Source of the DNA: Hirundichthys speculiger
Taxonomy: Eukaryota; Chordata; Actinopteri; Beloniformes; Exocoetidae
Reading direction: 5' to 3'
DNA length: 64,000 nt
NCBI GenBank assembly: GCA_018398805.1
Contig: JAGFBZ010003034.1
Location: forward strand, 445,501 to 509,500
Shown: one piece after another, positions 25,249 to 35,135 of the stretch
Layout of the letters: each line of letters starts with the position of its first letter
Position numbering within the stretch: position 1 is the first letter of the stretch
Translations under genes and position numbers: made by a program
Notes under the pieces: generated by a model
Seen by the model: only the letters and a program-made list of their open reading frames with translations
The model's database searches: none
Told to the model about the DNA's origin: nothing

Positions 25249-25624
25249 GCACTTTATCGTCAGGTTTGGCCTTGAGTCCCAGTTGCTTCAACATCCAATG
25301 TAAAACCTGAGCCGAATCAATCGTGTGAATCACTTCTCTGTGGAGACTGAAATAGGCTATCTAGCTATCCGTCTGTCCGTCTATCCAAATGGCGATTTGT
25401 CTGTTCCTCTATCCAACTGGCTATCCGTCTGTCCATCTATCCAACTGGCGATTCGTCTATCCATCTATCCAACTGGTTAGTGGTCTGTCCATCTAACCAA
25501 CTGGATTTCTCTCTGTCCATCTATCCAACTGTCTATTCATCTATCTATCTGTCTGACCAAGTGGCTATTCATCTGTACGTCTATCTACCAATGTGTACAC
25601 TCACAAACACAAACACACACACCA

Positions 25625-25670
25625 GTCAGGATGCCCGAGTGGTCTAAGGCGCTGCGTTAAGGTCGCAGTC
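25625..25670 (+). pseudogene. Truncated tRNA-Leu(AAG)-like copy 4
   Basis: The 5' half is present through the anticodon stem (GCGTTAAGGTCGCAGTC), then it joins minisatellite directly. Variable arm, T arm and 3' acceptor strand are absent. Confidence 0.8.
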
Positions 25671-26015
25671 TGTCCATCTATCCAAATGGCGATTTGTCTG
25701 TTCCTCTATCCAACTGGCTATCCGTCTGTCTATCTATCCAACTGTCTATTCATCTATCTATCTGTCCAACTGGCTGTTCGTCTATCCATCTATCCAACTG
25801 GCTATCCGTCTGTCCATCTATCCAACTGGCGATTCGTCTCTCTGTCTGTCCATCTATCCAAGTGGCTATCCGTCTGTCCATCTAACCAACTGGATTTCTG
25901 TCTGTCCATCTATCCAACTCTCTATTCATCTATCTATCTGTCTGACCAACTGGCTGTTTGTCTGTACGTCTATCTACTAATGTGTAGACACACACACACA
26001 CACAAACACACACCA

Positions 26016-26100
26016 GTCAGAATGGCCGAGCGGTCTAAGGTGCTGCGTTAAGATCGCAGTCTCCCAGTCTCCCCTTGAGGCGTCGGTTTCGAAGCCCCCC
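26016..26100 (+). pseudogene. Truncated tRNA-Leu(AAG)-like copy 5
   Basis: Acceptor 5' strand altered (GTCAGAA), the variable-arm start duplicated (CTCCCAGTCTCCCC), an extra T in the T loop, and the 3' acceptor strand replaced by satellite at about 26100. An identical copy lies 778 bp downstream. Confidence 0.8.
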
Positions 26101-26376
26101 TAGTCTATCTGTCTGACCAACTGGCTATTCGTCTGTACGTCTATCCAACTGGCGATTCGTCTGTCCGTCTGACCATCTATCCGACTGGCTATCCGTCTGT
26201 CCATCTATCCAACTGGCTGTCCGTCTATCCATCTATCCAACTGGCTAGTGGTCTGTCCATCTAACCAACTGGATTTCTCTCTGTCCATCTATCCAACTGT
26301 CTATTCATCTATCTGTCTGACCAACTGGCTATTCATCTGTACGTCTATCTACCAATGCGTACACAAACAGACACCA

Positions 26377-26459
26377 GTCAGGATGGCCGAGCGGTCTAAG
26401 GCGCTGCGTTAAGATCGCAGTCTCCCCTTGAGGCGTCGGTTCGAATCCCCCTCCTGGCA
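26377..26459 (+). tRNA. tRNA-Leu(AAG)-like copy 6, full length
   Basis: 83 nt with the canonical A box TGGCCGAGCGG and B box GGTTCGAATCC. The acceptor GTCAGGA pairs with TCCTGGC. Anticodon AAG. The T stem keeps the two mismatches common to this group. Confidence 0.6.
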
Positions 26460-26793
26460 GCTCTTTACTATCAGGTTTGGCCTTGAGTCCCAGTTGCTTC
26501 AACATCCAATATAAAACCTGAGCCGAATCAATCATGTGAATCACTTCTCTGTGGAGACTGAAATAGATTATCCAACTGGCTATCCGTCTGTCCATCTATC
26601 CAACTGGCGATTCGTCTCTCTGTCTGTCCATCTATCCAAGTGGCTATCCGTCTGTCCATCTAACCAACTGGATTTCTGTCTGTCCATCTATCCAACTCTC
26701 TATTCATCTATCTATCTGTCTGACCAACTGGCTGTTTGTCTGTACGTCTATCTACTAATGTGTAGACACACACACACACACAAACACACACCA

Positions 26794-26878
26794 GTCAGAA
26801 TGGCCGAGCGGTCTAAGGTGCTGCGTTAAGATCGCAGTCTCCCAGTCTCCCCTTGAGGCGTCGGTTTCGAAGCCCCCC
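26794..26878 (+). pseudogene. Truncated tRNA-Leu(AAG)-like copy 7
   Basis: Same as the copy at 26016, with the same duplicated variable-arm start and lost 3' acceptor strand. It lies in the second half of the 778-bp tandem duplication. Confidence 0.8.
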
Positions 26879-27154
26879 TAGTCTATCTGTCTGACCAACT
26901 GGCTATTCGTCTGTACGTCTATCCAACTGGCGATTCGTCTGTCCGTCTGACCATCTATCCGACTGGCTATCCGTCTGTCCATCTATCCAACTGGCTGTCC
27001 GTCTATCCATCTATCCAACTGGCTAGTGGTCTGTCCATCTAACCAACTGGATTTCTCTCTGTCCATCTATCCAACTGTCTATTCATCTATCTGTCTGACC
27101 AACTGGCTATTCATCTGTACGTCTATCTACCAATGCGTACACAAACAGACACCA

Positions 27155-27237
27155 GTCAGGATGGCCGAGCGGTCTAAGGCGCTGCGTTAAGATCGCAGTC
27201 TCCCCTTGAGGCGTCGGTTCGAATCCCCCTCCTGGCA
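27155..27237 (+). tRNA. tRNA-Leu(AAG)-like copy 8, full length
   Basis: Same as the copy at 26377, offset 778 bp. Intact A and B boxes, anticodon AAG, and acceptor pairing with TCCTGGC. Confidence 0.6.
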
Positions 27238-27667
27238 GCTCTTTACTATCAGGTTTGGCCTTGAGTCCCAGTTGCTTCAACATCCAATATAAAACCTGAG
27301 CCGAATCAATCATGTGAATCACTTCTCTGTGGAGACTGAAATAGAATATCCAACTGGCTATCCGTCTGTCCAACTATCCAAATGGGGATTCGTCTATCCA
27401 TCTATCCAATTGGCTATTCATATGTCCGTCTATCCAAATGGCAATTTGTCTGTTCCTCTATCCAACTGGCTATCCGTCTGTCCATCTAGCCAACTGGCGA
27501 TTCGTCTGACCATCTATCCAACTGGCTGTCCGTCTATCCAACTGGTTAGTGGTCTGTCCATCTAACCAACTGGATTTCTCTCTGTCCATCTATTCATCTA
27601 TCTATCTGTCTGACCAAGTGGCTATTCATCTGTACGTCTATCTACCAATGTGTACACACACACACCA

Positions 27668-27714
27668 GTAAGGATGGCCGAGTGGTCTAAGGCGCTGCGT
27701 TAAGGTCGCAGTCT
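27668..27714 (+). pseudogene. Truncated tRNA-Leu(AAG)-like copy 9
   Basis: Begins GTAAGGA and stops after the anticodon stem (GGTCGCAGTC), then runs into minisatellite, with the same break point as the copy at 25625. Confidence 0.8.
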
Positions 27715-28052
27715 ATCCGTCTGTCCATCTATCCAAATGGCGATTTGTCTGTTCCTCTATCCAACTGGCTATCCGTCTGTCCATCTGTCCAACTGGCTGT
27801 TCGTCTGTCCATCTGTCCAACTGGCTATCCGTCTGTCCATCTATCCAACTGGCGATTCGTCTCTCAGTCTGACCATCTATCCAAGTGGCTATCCGTCTGT
27901 CCATCTATCCAACTGGCTATCCGTCTGTCCATCTAACCAACTGGATTTCTGTCTGTCCATCTATCCAACTCTCTATTCATCTATCTATCTGTCTGACCAA
28001 CTGGCTATTCGTCTGTACGTCTATCTACCAATGCGTACACAAACACACACCA

Positions 28053-28135
28053 GTCAGGATGGCCGAGCGGTCTAAGGCGCTGCGTTAAAATCGCAGTCTC
28101 ACCTTGAGGCGTCGGTTCAAATCCCCCTTCTGACA
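28053..28135 (+). pseudogene. tRNA-Leu-like copy 10 with AAA anticodon
   Basis: Full length, but the anticodon loop is TTAAAAT, giving AAA (a Phe anticodon) on a leucine-type body with a long variable arm. The T loop is TTCAAAT. It is probably a decayed copy; if transcribed and leucylated it would misread UUU. Confidence 0.65.
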
Positions 28136-28533
28136 GCTCTTTATCGTCAGGTTTGGCCTTGAGTCCCAGTTGCTTTAACATCCAATGTAAAACCTGAGCC
28201 GAACATCCAACTGGCTATCCAGCTCTACATTTGTCCATATATCCAAATGGCGATTTGTCTGTCCATCTATCCAACTGGCTATTCGTCTGTCCACCTATCC
28301 CACTGGATTTCTGTCTATCCAACTGTCTATTCATCCATCTATCTATCTAAACAACTGGCTATTCGTCTGTACATCTATCCAAATGGCGATTCGTCTGTCC
28401 ATCTATCCAACTGGCTATCCGTCTGTCCATCTAACCAACTAGATTTTCGTCTATTCATCTATCTATCTATCTAACCAACTGGCTATTCGTCTGTACATCT
28501 ATCTATCACTCAAACATACACAAACATACACCA

Positions 28534-28616
28534 GTCAGGATGGCCGAGCGGTCTAAGGCGCTGCGTTAAGATCGCAGTCTCCCCTTGAGGCGTCGGTTCG
28601 AATCCCCCTTCTGACA
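28534..28616 (+). tRNA. tRNA-Leu(AAG)-like copy 11, full length
   Basis: 83 nt, canonical A box and B box, anticodon AAG, acceptor GTCAGGA/TTCTGAC. T-stem mismatches as in the other AAG copies. Confidence 0.6.
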
Positions 28617-28997
28617 GCTCTTTATCGTCAGGTTTGGCCTTGAGTCCCAGTTGCTTCAACATCCAATGTAAAACCTGAGCCGAATCAATCGTGTGAATCA
28701 CTTTTCTGTGGAGACAGAAATAGGCTATCAAACTATCCAAATGGCAATTCGTCTGTCCGTCTATCCAAATGGCGATTTGTCTGTCCAACTGGCTATCCAT
28801 CTATCCAACTGGCGATTGGTCTGTCCGTCTGTCCATCTATCCAACTGGCTATCCGTCTATCCATCTATCCAACTGGCTCGTGGCCTGTCCATCTAACCAA
28901 CTGGATTTCTCTCTGTCCATCTATCCAACTGTCTATTCATCTATCTGTCTGACCAACTGGCTATTCGTCTGTACGTCTATCTACCAATGCGTACACA

Positions 28998-29008
28998 AAC
29001 CCCTTCTG
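28998..29008 (+). other. Scar of a deleted tRNA copy
   Basis: The usual leader (ATGCGTACACAAAC) joins directly to the last bases of a tRNA (CCCTTCTGACA) and the normal downstream spacer. The tRNA body is deleted, which explains the 850-bp gap between the copies at 28534 and 29384. Confidence 0.75.
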
Positions 29009-29383
29009 ACAGCTCTTTACCGTCAGGTTTGGCCTTGAGTCCCAGTTGCTTCAACATCCAATGTAAAACCTGAGCCGAATCAATCGTGTGAATCACTTCT
29101 CTGTGGAGACTGAAATAGAATATCCAACTGGCTATCCAGCTGTCCGACTATCCAAATGGCAATTCGTCTGACCATCTATCCAACTGGCTATCCATCTGTC
29201 CATCTATCCAAGTCGCTATCCGTCTGTCCATCTATCCAACTGGCTATCTGTCTGTCCATCTAACCAACTGGATTTCTGTCTGTCTATCTATCCAACTCTC
29301 TATTCATCTATCTATCTGTCTGACCAACTGGCTGTTCGTCTGTACGTCTATCTACTAATGTGTAGACTCACAAACACACACCA

Positions 29384-29468
29384 GTCAGGATGGCCGAGCG
29401 GTCTAAGGTGCTGCGTTAAGATTGCAGTCTCCCAGTCTCCCCTTGAGGCGTCGGTTCGAACCCCCCCT
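29384..29468 (+). pseudogene. Truncated tRNA-Leu(AAG)-like copy 12
   Basis: Carries the CTCCCAGTCTCCCC variable-arm duplication and loses the 3' acceptor strand, like the copies at 26016 and 26794, but keeps a regular T loop. Confidence 0.8.
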
Positions 29469-29539
29469 CATCTATCTGTCTGACCAACTGGCTATTCGTC
29501 TGTACGTCTATCTACCAATGCGTACACAAACACACACCA

Positions 29540-29622
29540 GTCAGGATGGCCGAGCGGTCTAAGGCGCTGCGTTAAGATCGCAGTTTCCCCTTGAGGCGTC
29601 GGTTCGAATTCCCCTTCTGACA
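29540..29622 (+). tRNA. tRNA-Leu(AAG)-like copy 13, full length
   Basis: 83 nt, anticodon AAG. It lies only about 70 bp after the truncated copy at 29384. The 3' T-stem strand is TCCCC and the variable arm begins TTTCCCC. Confidence 0.55.
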
Positions 29623-30096
29623 GCTCTTTACCGTCAGGTTTGGCCTTGAGTCCCAGTTGCTTCAACATCCAATGTAAAACCTGAGCCGAATCAATCGTGT
29701 GAATCACTTCCCTGTGGAGACTGAAATAGAACATCCAACTGGCTATCCAGCTATACGTTTGTCCATATATCCAAATGGCGATTTGTCTGTCCATCTATCC
29801 AACTGGTTTCTGTCTATCCAACTGTCTATTCATCCATCTATCTATCTAAACAACTGGCTATTCGTCTGTACATCTATCCAAATGGCGATTCGTCTGTCCA
29901 TCTATCCAACTGGCTATCCGTCTGTCCATCTATCCAACTTGCTATTTGTCTATCTATCTAACCAACTGGCTATCCGTCTGTTCATCTAACCAACTGGATT
30001 TCCATCTGTCCATCTATTCATCTATCTATCTATCTAACCAACTGGCTATTCGTCTGTACATCTATCTATCACTCAAACATACACAAACATACACCA

Positions 30097-30179
30097 GTCA
30101 GGATGGCCGAGCGGTCTAAGGCGCTGCGTTAAGATCGCAGTCTCCCCTTGAGGCGTCAGTTCGAATCCCCCTTCTGACA
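30097..30179 (+). tRNA. tRNA-Leu(AAG)-like copy 14, full length
   Basis: 83 nt, anticodon AAG. The T stem is GTCAG against CCCCC, three mismatches, so folding is weaker than in the copy at 28534. Confidence 0.5.
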
Positions 30180-30475
30180 GCTCTTTACCGTCAGGTTTGT
30201 CCTTGAGTCCCAGTTGCTTCAACATCCAATGTAAAACCTAAGCCGAATCAATCGTGTGAATCACTTCTCTGTGGAGACTGAAATAGGCTATTTAACTATC
30301 CAAATGGCGATTTGTCTGTTCCTCTATCCAACTGGCTTTCCGTCTGTTTGTCTGTCCATCTAACCAACTGGATTTCTCTCTGTCCATCTATCCAACTGTC
30401 TATTCATCTATCTGTCTGACCAACTGGCTATTCGTCTGTATGTCTATCTACCAATGCGTACACAAACACACACCA

Positions 30476-30558
30476 GTCAGGATGGCCGAGCGGTCTAAGG
30501 CGCTGCGTTAAGATCGCAGTCTCCCCTTGAGGCGTCAGTTCAAATCCCCCTTCTGACA
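30476..30558 (+). tRNA. tRNA-Leu(AAG)-like copy 15, full length
   Basis: 83 nt, anticodon AAG. T arm GTCAGTTCAAATCCCCC, with a changed B box and three stem mismatches. Confidence 0.5.
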
Positions 30559-31173
30559 GCTCTTTACCGTCAGGTTTGTCCTTGAGTCCCAGTTGCTTCA
30601 ACATCCAATGTAAAACCTGAGCCGAATCACTTCGCTGTGGAGACTGAAATAGAATAGCCAACTGGCTATCCAGCTATATGTCTGTCCATCTATCCAAATG
30701 GCGATTCGTCTGTCCATCTATCCAACTGGCTATTCGTCTGACCATCTATCCAACTGGCTATCTGTCTGTACATCTATCCAACTGGCTAGTGGTCTGTCCA
30801 TCATTCCGTCTGTCCATCTATCCTACTGGCTATTTGTCTATCTATCAAACCAACTGGCTATCCGTCTGTCCATCTAACCAACTGGATTTCCCTCTGTCCA
30901 TCTATCCAACTGTCTATTCATCTATCTATCTATCCAACTGGCTGTTCGTCTATTTATCTATCCAACTGGTTAGTGGTCTGTCCATCTAACCAACTGGCTA
31001 TCTGTCTGACCATCTATCCAACTGGCTATCCGTCTGTCCATCTAACCAACTGGATTTCTGTCTGTCCATCTATCCAACTGTCTATTTATCTATCTATCTG
31101 TCTGACCAACTGGCTATTCGTCTGTACGTCTATCTACCAATGTGTACACTCACACACACACAAACACACCCCA

Positions 31174-31217
31174 GTCAGGATGGCCGAGCGGTCTAAGGCG
31201 CTGCGTTTAGGTCGCAA
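31174..31217 (+). pseudogene. Truncated tRNA-Leu(UAG)-like copy 16
   Basis: The 5' half only. The anticodon loop reads TTTAGGT, giving TAG (UAG). Fused to minisatellite right after GGTCGCAA. Confidence 0.75.
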
Positions 31218-31507
31218 TTGGCTATTCGTCTGTCCATCAATGCAACTGGCAATTCGTCTGTCCATCTATCTAATCAATTGGCTATTCGTCTGTCCATCTA
31301 TCCAACTGTCTGTCCGTCTATCCAACTGGCTGTTCATCTATCCATCTATCCAACTGGTTAGTGGTCTGACCATCTATCCAACTGGCTATCCGTCTGTCCA
31401 TCTAACCAACTGGATTTCTGTCTGTCCATCTATTCATCTATTTATCTGTCTGACCAACTGGCCATTCGTCTGTACGTCTATCTACCAATGTGTACACTTA
31501 CACACCA

Positions 31508-31589
31508 GTCAGGATGGCCGTGCGGTCTAAGGCGTGCGTTCAGGTCGCAGTCTCCCCTTGAGGTGTGGGTTCGAATCCCGCTTCTGACA
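31508..31589 (+). tRNA. tRNA-Leu(CAG)-like copy 17
   Basis: 82 nt, anticodon CAG, well-paired T stem (GTGGG/CCCGC) and intact B box. One base is missing in the anticodon stem (GGCGTGCG) and the A box has GCCGTGCGG, so it is probably damaged. Confidence 0.55.
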
Positions 31590-32250
31590 GCTCTTTATCG
31601 TCAGGTTTGGCCTTGAGTCCCAGTTGCTTCAACATCTAATGTAAAACCTGAGCCGAATCACTTCGCTGTGGAGACTGAAATACAATATCCAACTGGCTAT
31701 CCAGCTATCCGTCTGTACATCTATCCAAATGGCAATTCGTCTATCCATCTATCCAATTGGTTATTCGTCTGTCCGTCTATCCAAATGGCGATTTGTCTGT
31801 TCCTCTATCCAACTGTCTTTTCATCTATCTATCTGTCCAACTGGCTGTTCGTCTATCCATCTATCCAATTGGTTATTCGTCTGTCCGTCTATCCAAATGG
31901 CGATTTGTCTGTTCCTCTATCCAACTGTCTTTTCATCTATCTATCTGTCCAACTGGCTGTTCGTCTATCCATCTATCCAACTGGCTATCTGTCTGTCCAT
32001 CTATTAAACTGGCGATTCGTCTGACTCTCTATCCAACTGGCTAGTGGTCTGTCCATCTATCCAACTGGCTATCCGTCTGTCCATCTATCCAACTGGCTGT
32101 TCGTCTATCCATCTATCCAACTGGTTAGTGGTCTGTCCATCTAACCAACTGGATTTCTCTCTGTCCATCTATCCAACTGTCTATTCATCTATCTATCTGT
32201 CTGACCAAGTGGCTATTCGTCTGTATGTCTATCTACCAATGTGTACACTC

Positions 32251-32279
32251 ACTCACACACACACACACACACACACACA
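32251..32279. repeat. (CA)n microsatellite at the satellite's right edge
   Basis: CA repeat in the position where a tRNA copy would normally follow; instead the hAT element begins. Confidence 0.9.
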
Positions 32280-32333
32280 GGTGATCACCTCCAAATAGCT
32301 ATTCTGACCTCAATCTCGCCCTGCTGCTGGGTC

Positions 32334-32588
32334 TCATCTCTCATCCTCCTCCTCATCCTCCTCCTTCTCCATCTCCTCGTCCACGTCTTCTCCGACAACC
32401 ACCTGTTCACTCGACGGCCCCGTGGCCGACGGCCCCGTGGCCCCTGCCCCCGAGCTTGTGGTTGAAAACATTTCCGTGATTTTGGCACATTTTGCTGCAT
32501 CCACTTTTAATTTTTTTTGTCTCCGTTGTCTGAGCTTTTCTGCTCCTCCCTTTCGCTTTTGTGCTTTTTTCTCCATTTCCATACTCAT
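32334..32588 (-). pseudogene. hAT transposase amino-terminal fragment
   Basis: Minus-strand frame starting at 32588 (MSMEMEKKAQKRKGGAEK) and running to a stop at 32334-32336. The basic start, the DAAKCAKITEMFS motif and the acidic tail (EDVDEEMEKEEDEEEDER) resemble the N-terminus of fish hAT transposases of the ZMYM5-like group. The rest of the transposase is absent; the composite satellite begins about 55 bp further on. Confidence 0.65.
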
Positions 32589-32609
32589 CCACGAGCCACC
32601 ACACTGTCC

Positions 32610-33058
32610 GGTCAGGCCAAACGGCAAAATTTGGTCAGGAGGGATGGGAGGGGCGGGCCAACGAGAGCTGAGAAATTTCATTGGACTAGCCCATTGTCCG
32701 TCAAGAAAATCAACCAATGGGCCACTTCGTGTCTTCGCAAGGCCCCGTCCCGCCTCCACCCCCTCCCTTCAGCAGAAAATAACGTTCATACTGCGTTCAC
32801 ATCAGTGCAGCACTGTAGCGCTTGTCTGATTAGCTGTCAGTGTCTCTTTCTTGAGTTTGTTGAGTGTGTGTCGTCGTTGCCCCCCCCCCCCCCCCCCCCT
32901 CTCGGAGATTTTTATGAGCCGACTACCAGTCCGTTACCGTCGCGGTCAATAAAAACTATATACTTTTTTTTTTTTTATGACAGACCTGGGCCGGCCTACA
33001 GATGTGCGTCGGCCCACCGGGCATTGCCCGGTACGCCCGATGGCCAGTCCATGCCTGC
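32610..33058 (-). mobile_element. hAT 5' end, inner copy
   Basis: Module A (32610-32726) and module B (32727-33058). Read on the minus strand, B ends at the terminal CAGGCATGGACTGGCCATC, a typical fish hAT terminal repeat. B includes a poly-C run (32880-32899) and an AATAAA. The same A and B modules recur just downstream. Confidence 0.7.
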
Positions 33059-34410
33059 CCGGTCAGGCCAAATGGCAAAATTTGGTCAGGAGGGATGGGA
33101 GGGGCGGGCCAGCCAGAGCTGAGAAATTTCATTGGACTAGCCCAATGTCTGTCAAGAAAATCAACCAATGGGCCACTTTGGGCCAATTCCAATTCCTCTC
33201 TTAACCCTCAATCTCAACCCTAGCCCTTAACCCTCAATTTTTGGCCCTCAATCTTAACCCTCGAAAGTAAGTGTAAGGGCTATCTTGTGACTTAGAAATG
33301 GGACACCCCTCGAGTGCAGTTACGTCATCAGACTGAAATGTGTCAGAGCTCGTGTTGTCTCTGTATTTCCTGAAATTACACAGGGATAACATTGAAAAGA
33401 GCACTGTATATTCTCTAAATAATATTAGCAAATAACACAATAGAGGATTCATTATTCAGTCCATCGTCGCTACACAACAAGGTAAACAAGTAACGTGAAG
33501 CCGCCTGGGACCGCCGACAAGACCCGGACGGGACCAGGACGGCGGAACGGGACCACTGACGAGTACAAGTAACGTGAAGCCGACCTGGACCGCTGACGGG
33601 ACCACTGACGGGACCGAGACCGCCACGGACGGCGGACCGGTCCCGTCGGCGGTCCGGGTCGGCTTTCACGTTACTTTTGTGTAGCGACGGAGGACTGAAT
33701 AATGTACCGGGACCACCGACGAGTACAACGTGAAGCCGACGGGACCGCCGGTCCGGCAGCAAACATCGTAAAGTAAAAAAATAAATGTCACGCAACAACG
33801 ATGTTAATCCATGAAAAAAATCTCAAACAAACACAATAAAATGGTTTCGTAACATTTATATCTTTAAGATATACGAAGATACTTACGTTTGTAGCTAGCT
33901 TCTGGATAGCCCTTACTTTCAAGGGTGGTGTTGGAAAATCTCAATTTTGAGGGCGATACAGCCCTCAAACTCGTCCCTCAACTTGATGTCCCTTAGAATT
34001 GGGACACCACTTGCCCTTAGCGGGAGCGCGCATTTTTGAGATTGAGGGTTGAGATTGAGGGTTAAGGGAGGAATTGGAATTCACCCTTTGTGTCTTCGCA
34101 AGGCCCCGTCCCGCCTCCACCCCCTCCCTTCAGCAGAAAATAACGTTCATACTGCGTTCACATCAGCGCAGCACTGTAGCGCTTGTCTGATTAGCTGTCA
34201 GTGTCTCTTTCTTGAGTTTGTTGAGTGTGTGTCGTTGTCACGCCCCCCCCCCCTCGGAGATTTTTATGAGCCGACTACCTGTCCGTTACCGTCGCGGTCA
34301 ATAAAAACTATATACTTTTTTTTTTTTTTATGACAGACCTGGGCCGGCCCACAGATGTGCGTCGGCCCACCGGGCATTGCCCGGTACGCCCGATGGCCAG
34401 TCCATGCCTG
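33059..34410 (-). mobile_element. hAT 5' end, outer duplicated copy, interrupted
   Basis: Module A2 (33059-33180) and module B2 (about 34086-34410) repeat the inner copy closely and end with the same hAT terminal sequence at 34410. Between them sits the 905-bp TIR element. The tip of this hAT was therefore duplicated before or after losing its body. Confidence 0.7.
33181..34085. mobile_element. 905-bp TIR element with CTTTG duplication
   Basis: Left end GGCCAATTCCAATTCCTC and right-end complement GGTGAATTCCAATTCCTC, both continuing into TTAACCCTCAATCTCAACC. CTTTG lies directly outside each end (33176-33180 and 34086-34090), and the uninterrupted copy at about 32725 shows the empty site. The interior (33490-33770) is GC-rich with repeated GACGGGACC and inverted segments. 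No transposase was seen. Superfamily not assigned. Confidence 0.75.
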
Positions 34411-35135
34411 ATCACTAGGTGATCACTCTGATCACTCTGAACACCTTTGCACTGATCTGTAATTACAGTTACCTCTAAGAGATAAAATTGACTCAGATTA
34501 TTTTAATAGAAGCAGAGGTATGTTTTATATTGTTATATGACATCACACTTCAGTCTTTAATATCAGCAATCAGTAAAGAAAACTAACATTTTTATAATGT
34601 ATCTAATGGATGGAATTTTATTTGCAAAAATAAATGGAATCAAGTAATTTGTTTAATCTTCAAAGATCCTGAATGTCTAATATTACTATAGTTCATCTTC
34701 TGTTCAGCACCAGAAAATCTTCATGTTCATCTGCATCTCAGTCTTCTCAGTGAGAAGTGTGGACGATGCCATCACTCCTGTTCTCCAGGTGGAGGAGATG
34801 TAGGACCAAGAAACCTGCGTGAATGTGAATAGAAAAGAGAAGACAAAGAAGTAGTGATGAAACACTTTGAGATGTGACATTGAAGTGTGTGTTACATCAG
34901 TAATGAGTATAAAAAGACCGGGTCCTGCTGTATTACTCAGGTTGCTTTACAGCATCTGTTTTCAGGTGTGATCTCACTGCTGAGTGGATTTGAATTGGGT
35001 TGCTTCACCCCTTTTCAGACGACCCAGTGGCCCTGGGCTCTCCCAGGAGCACCATATCAGTACTGAACTTAGTGCAGACACCTGGTTGGTATAGTCCTCT
35101 GCAGTATAGAGGTCCCTCGCTTAAATGATGATGAT

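Larger units (their letters stand above)
25791..27346 (+). repeat. 778-bp tandem duplication inside the satellite
   Basis: 25791-26568 and 26569-27346 appear the same base for base by eye, apart from a T/A change near the junction. Each copy contains one truncated and one full-length tRNA-Leu-like sequence. 778 is not a multiple of 28, so the duplication was not a simple slip of the minisatellite. Confidence 0.85.
23935..32279 (+). repeat. Composite satellite: 28-bp minisatellite, (CA)n, tRNA-Leu-like gene and spacer
   Basis: The basic unit is 28 bp, built from TCCATCTATCCAACTGG plus CTATCCGTCTG; an internal duplication of 112 bp (31741-31852 and 31853-31964) equals four units. Arrays of this unit alternate with a module made of ATCTACCAATGCGTACAC, a short (CA)n, a tRNA-Leu-like sequence, then a conserved spacer of about 105 bp (CTCTTTATCGTCAGG to GTGGAGACTGAAATAG). 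Start-to-start distance between tRNA copies is mostly 330-560 bp. All modules point the same way. Because 28 is not a multiple of 3 and the unit has no plus-strand stop, long open frames cycle through three peptides; these are artefacts, not genes. Confidence 0.95.

Noticed and set aside
24208..30661. Minus-strand frames near the tRNA copies (KAKPD..ELSEGGFEPTPQGETA)
   Set aside because: They are antisense translations of the tRNA-Leu and its spacer; they recur only because the module is repeated.
23935..32279. A CRISPR-like array
   Set aside because: The repeats are contiguous 28-bp minisatellite units with no unique spacers, in a vertebrate genome.
25593..32298. Long open frames of up to 185 codons (LSIYPTGYPSVHLSNW-type)
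   Set aside because: They are translations of a 28-bp minisatellite with no forward stop codon, not genes.
33190..34070. Interstitial telomere repeat (CCCTAA-like words)
   Set aside because: The words are TTAACCCTCAA, irregular, and part of the inverted ends of a transposon.
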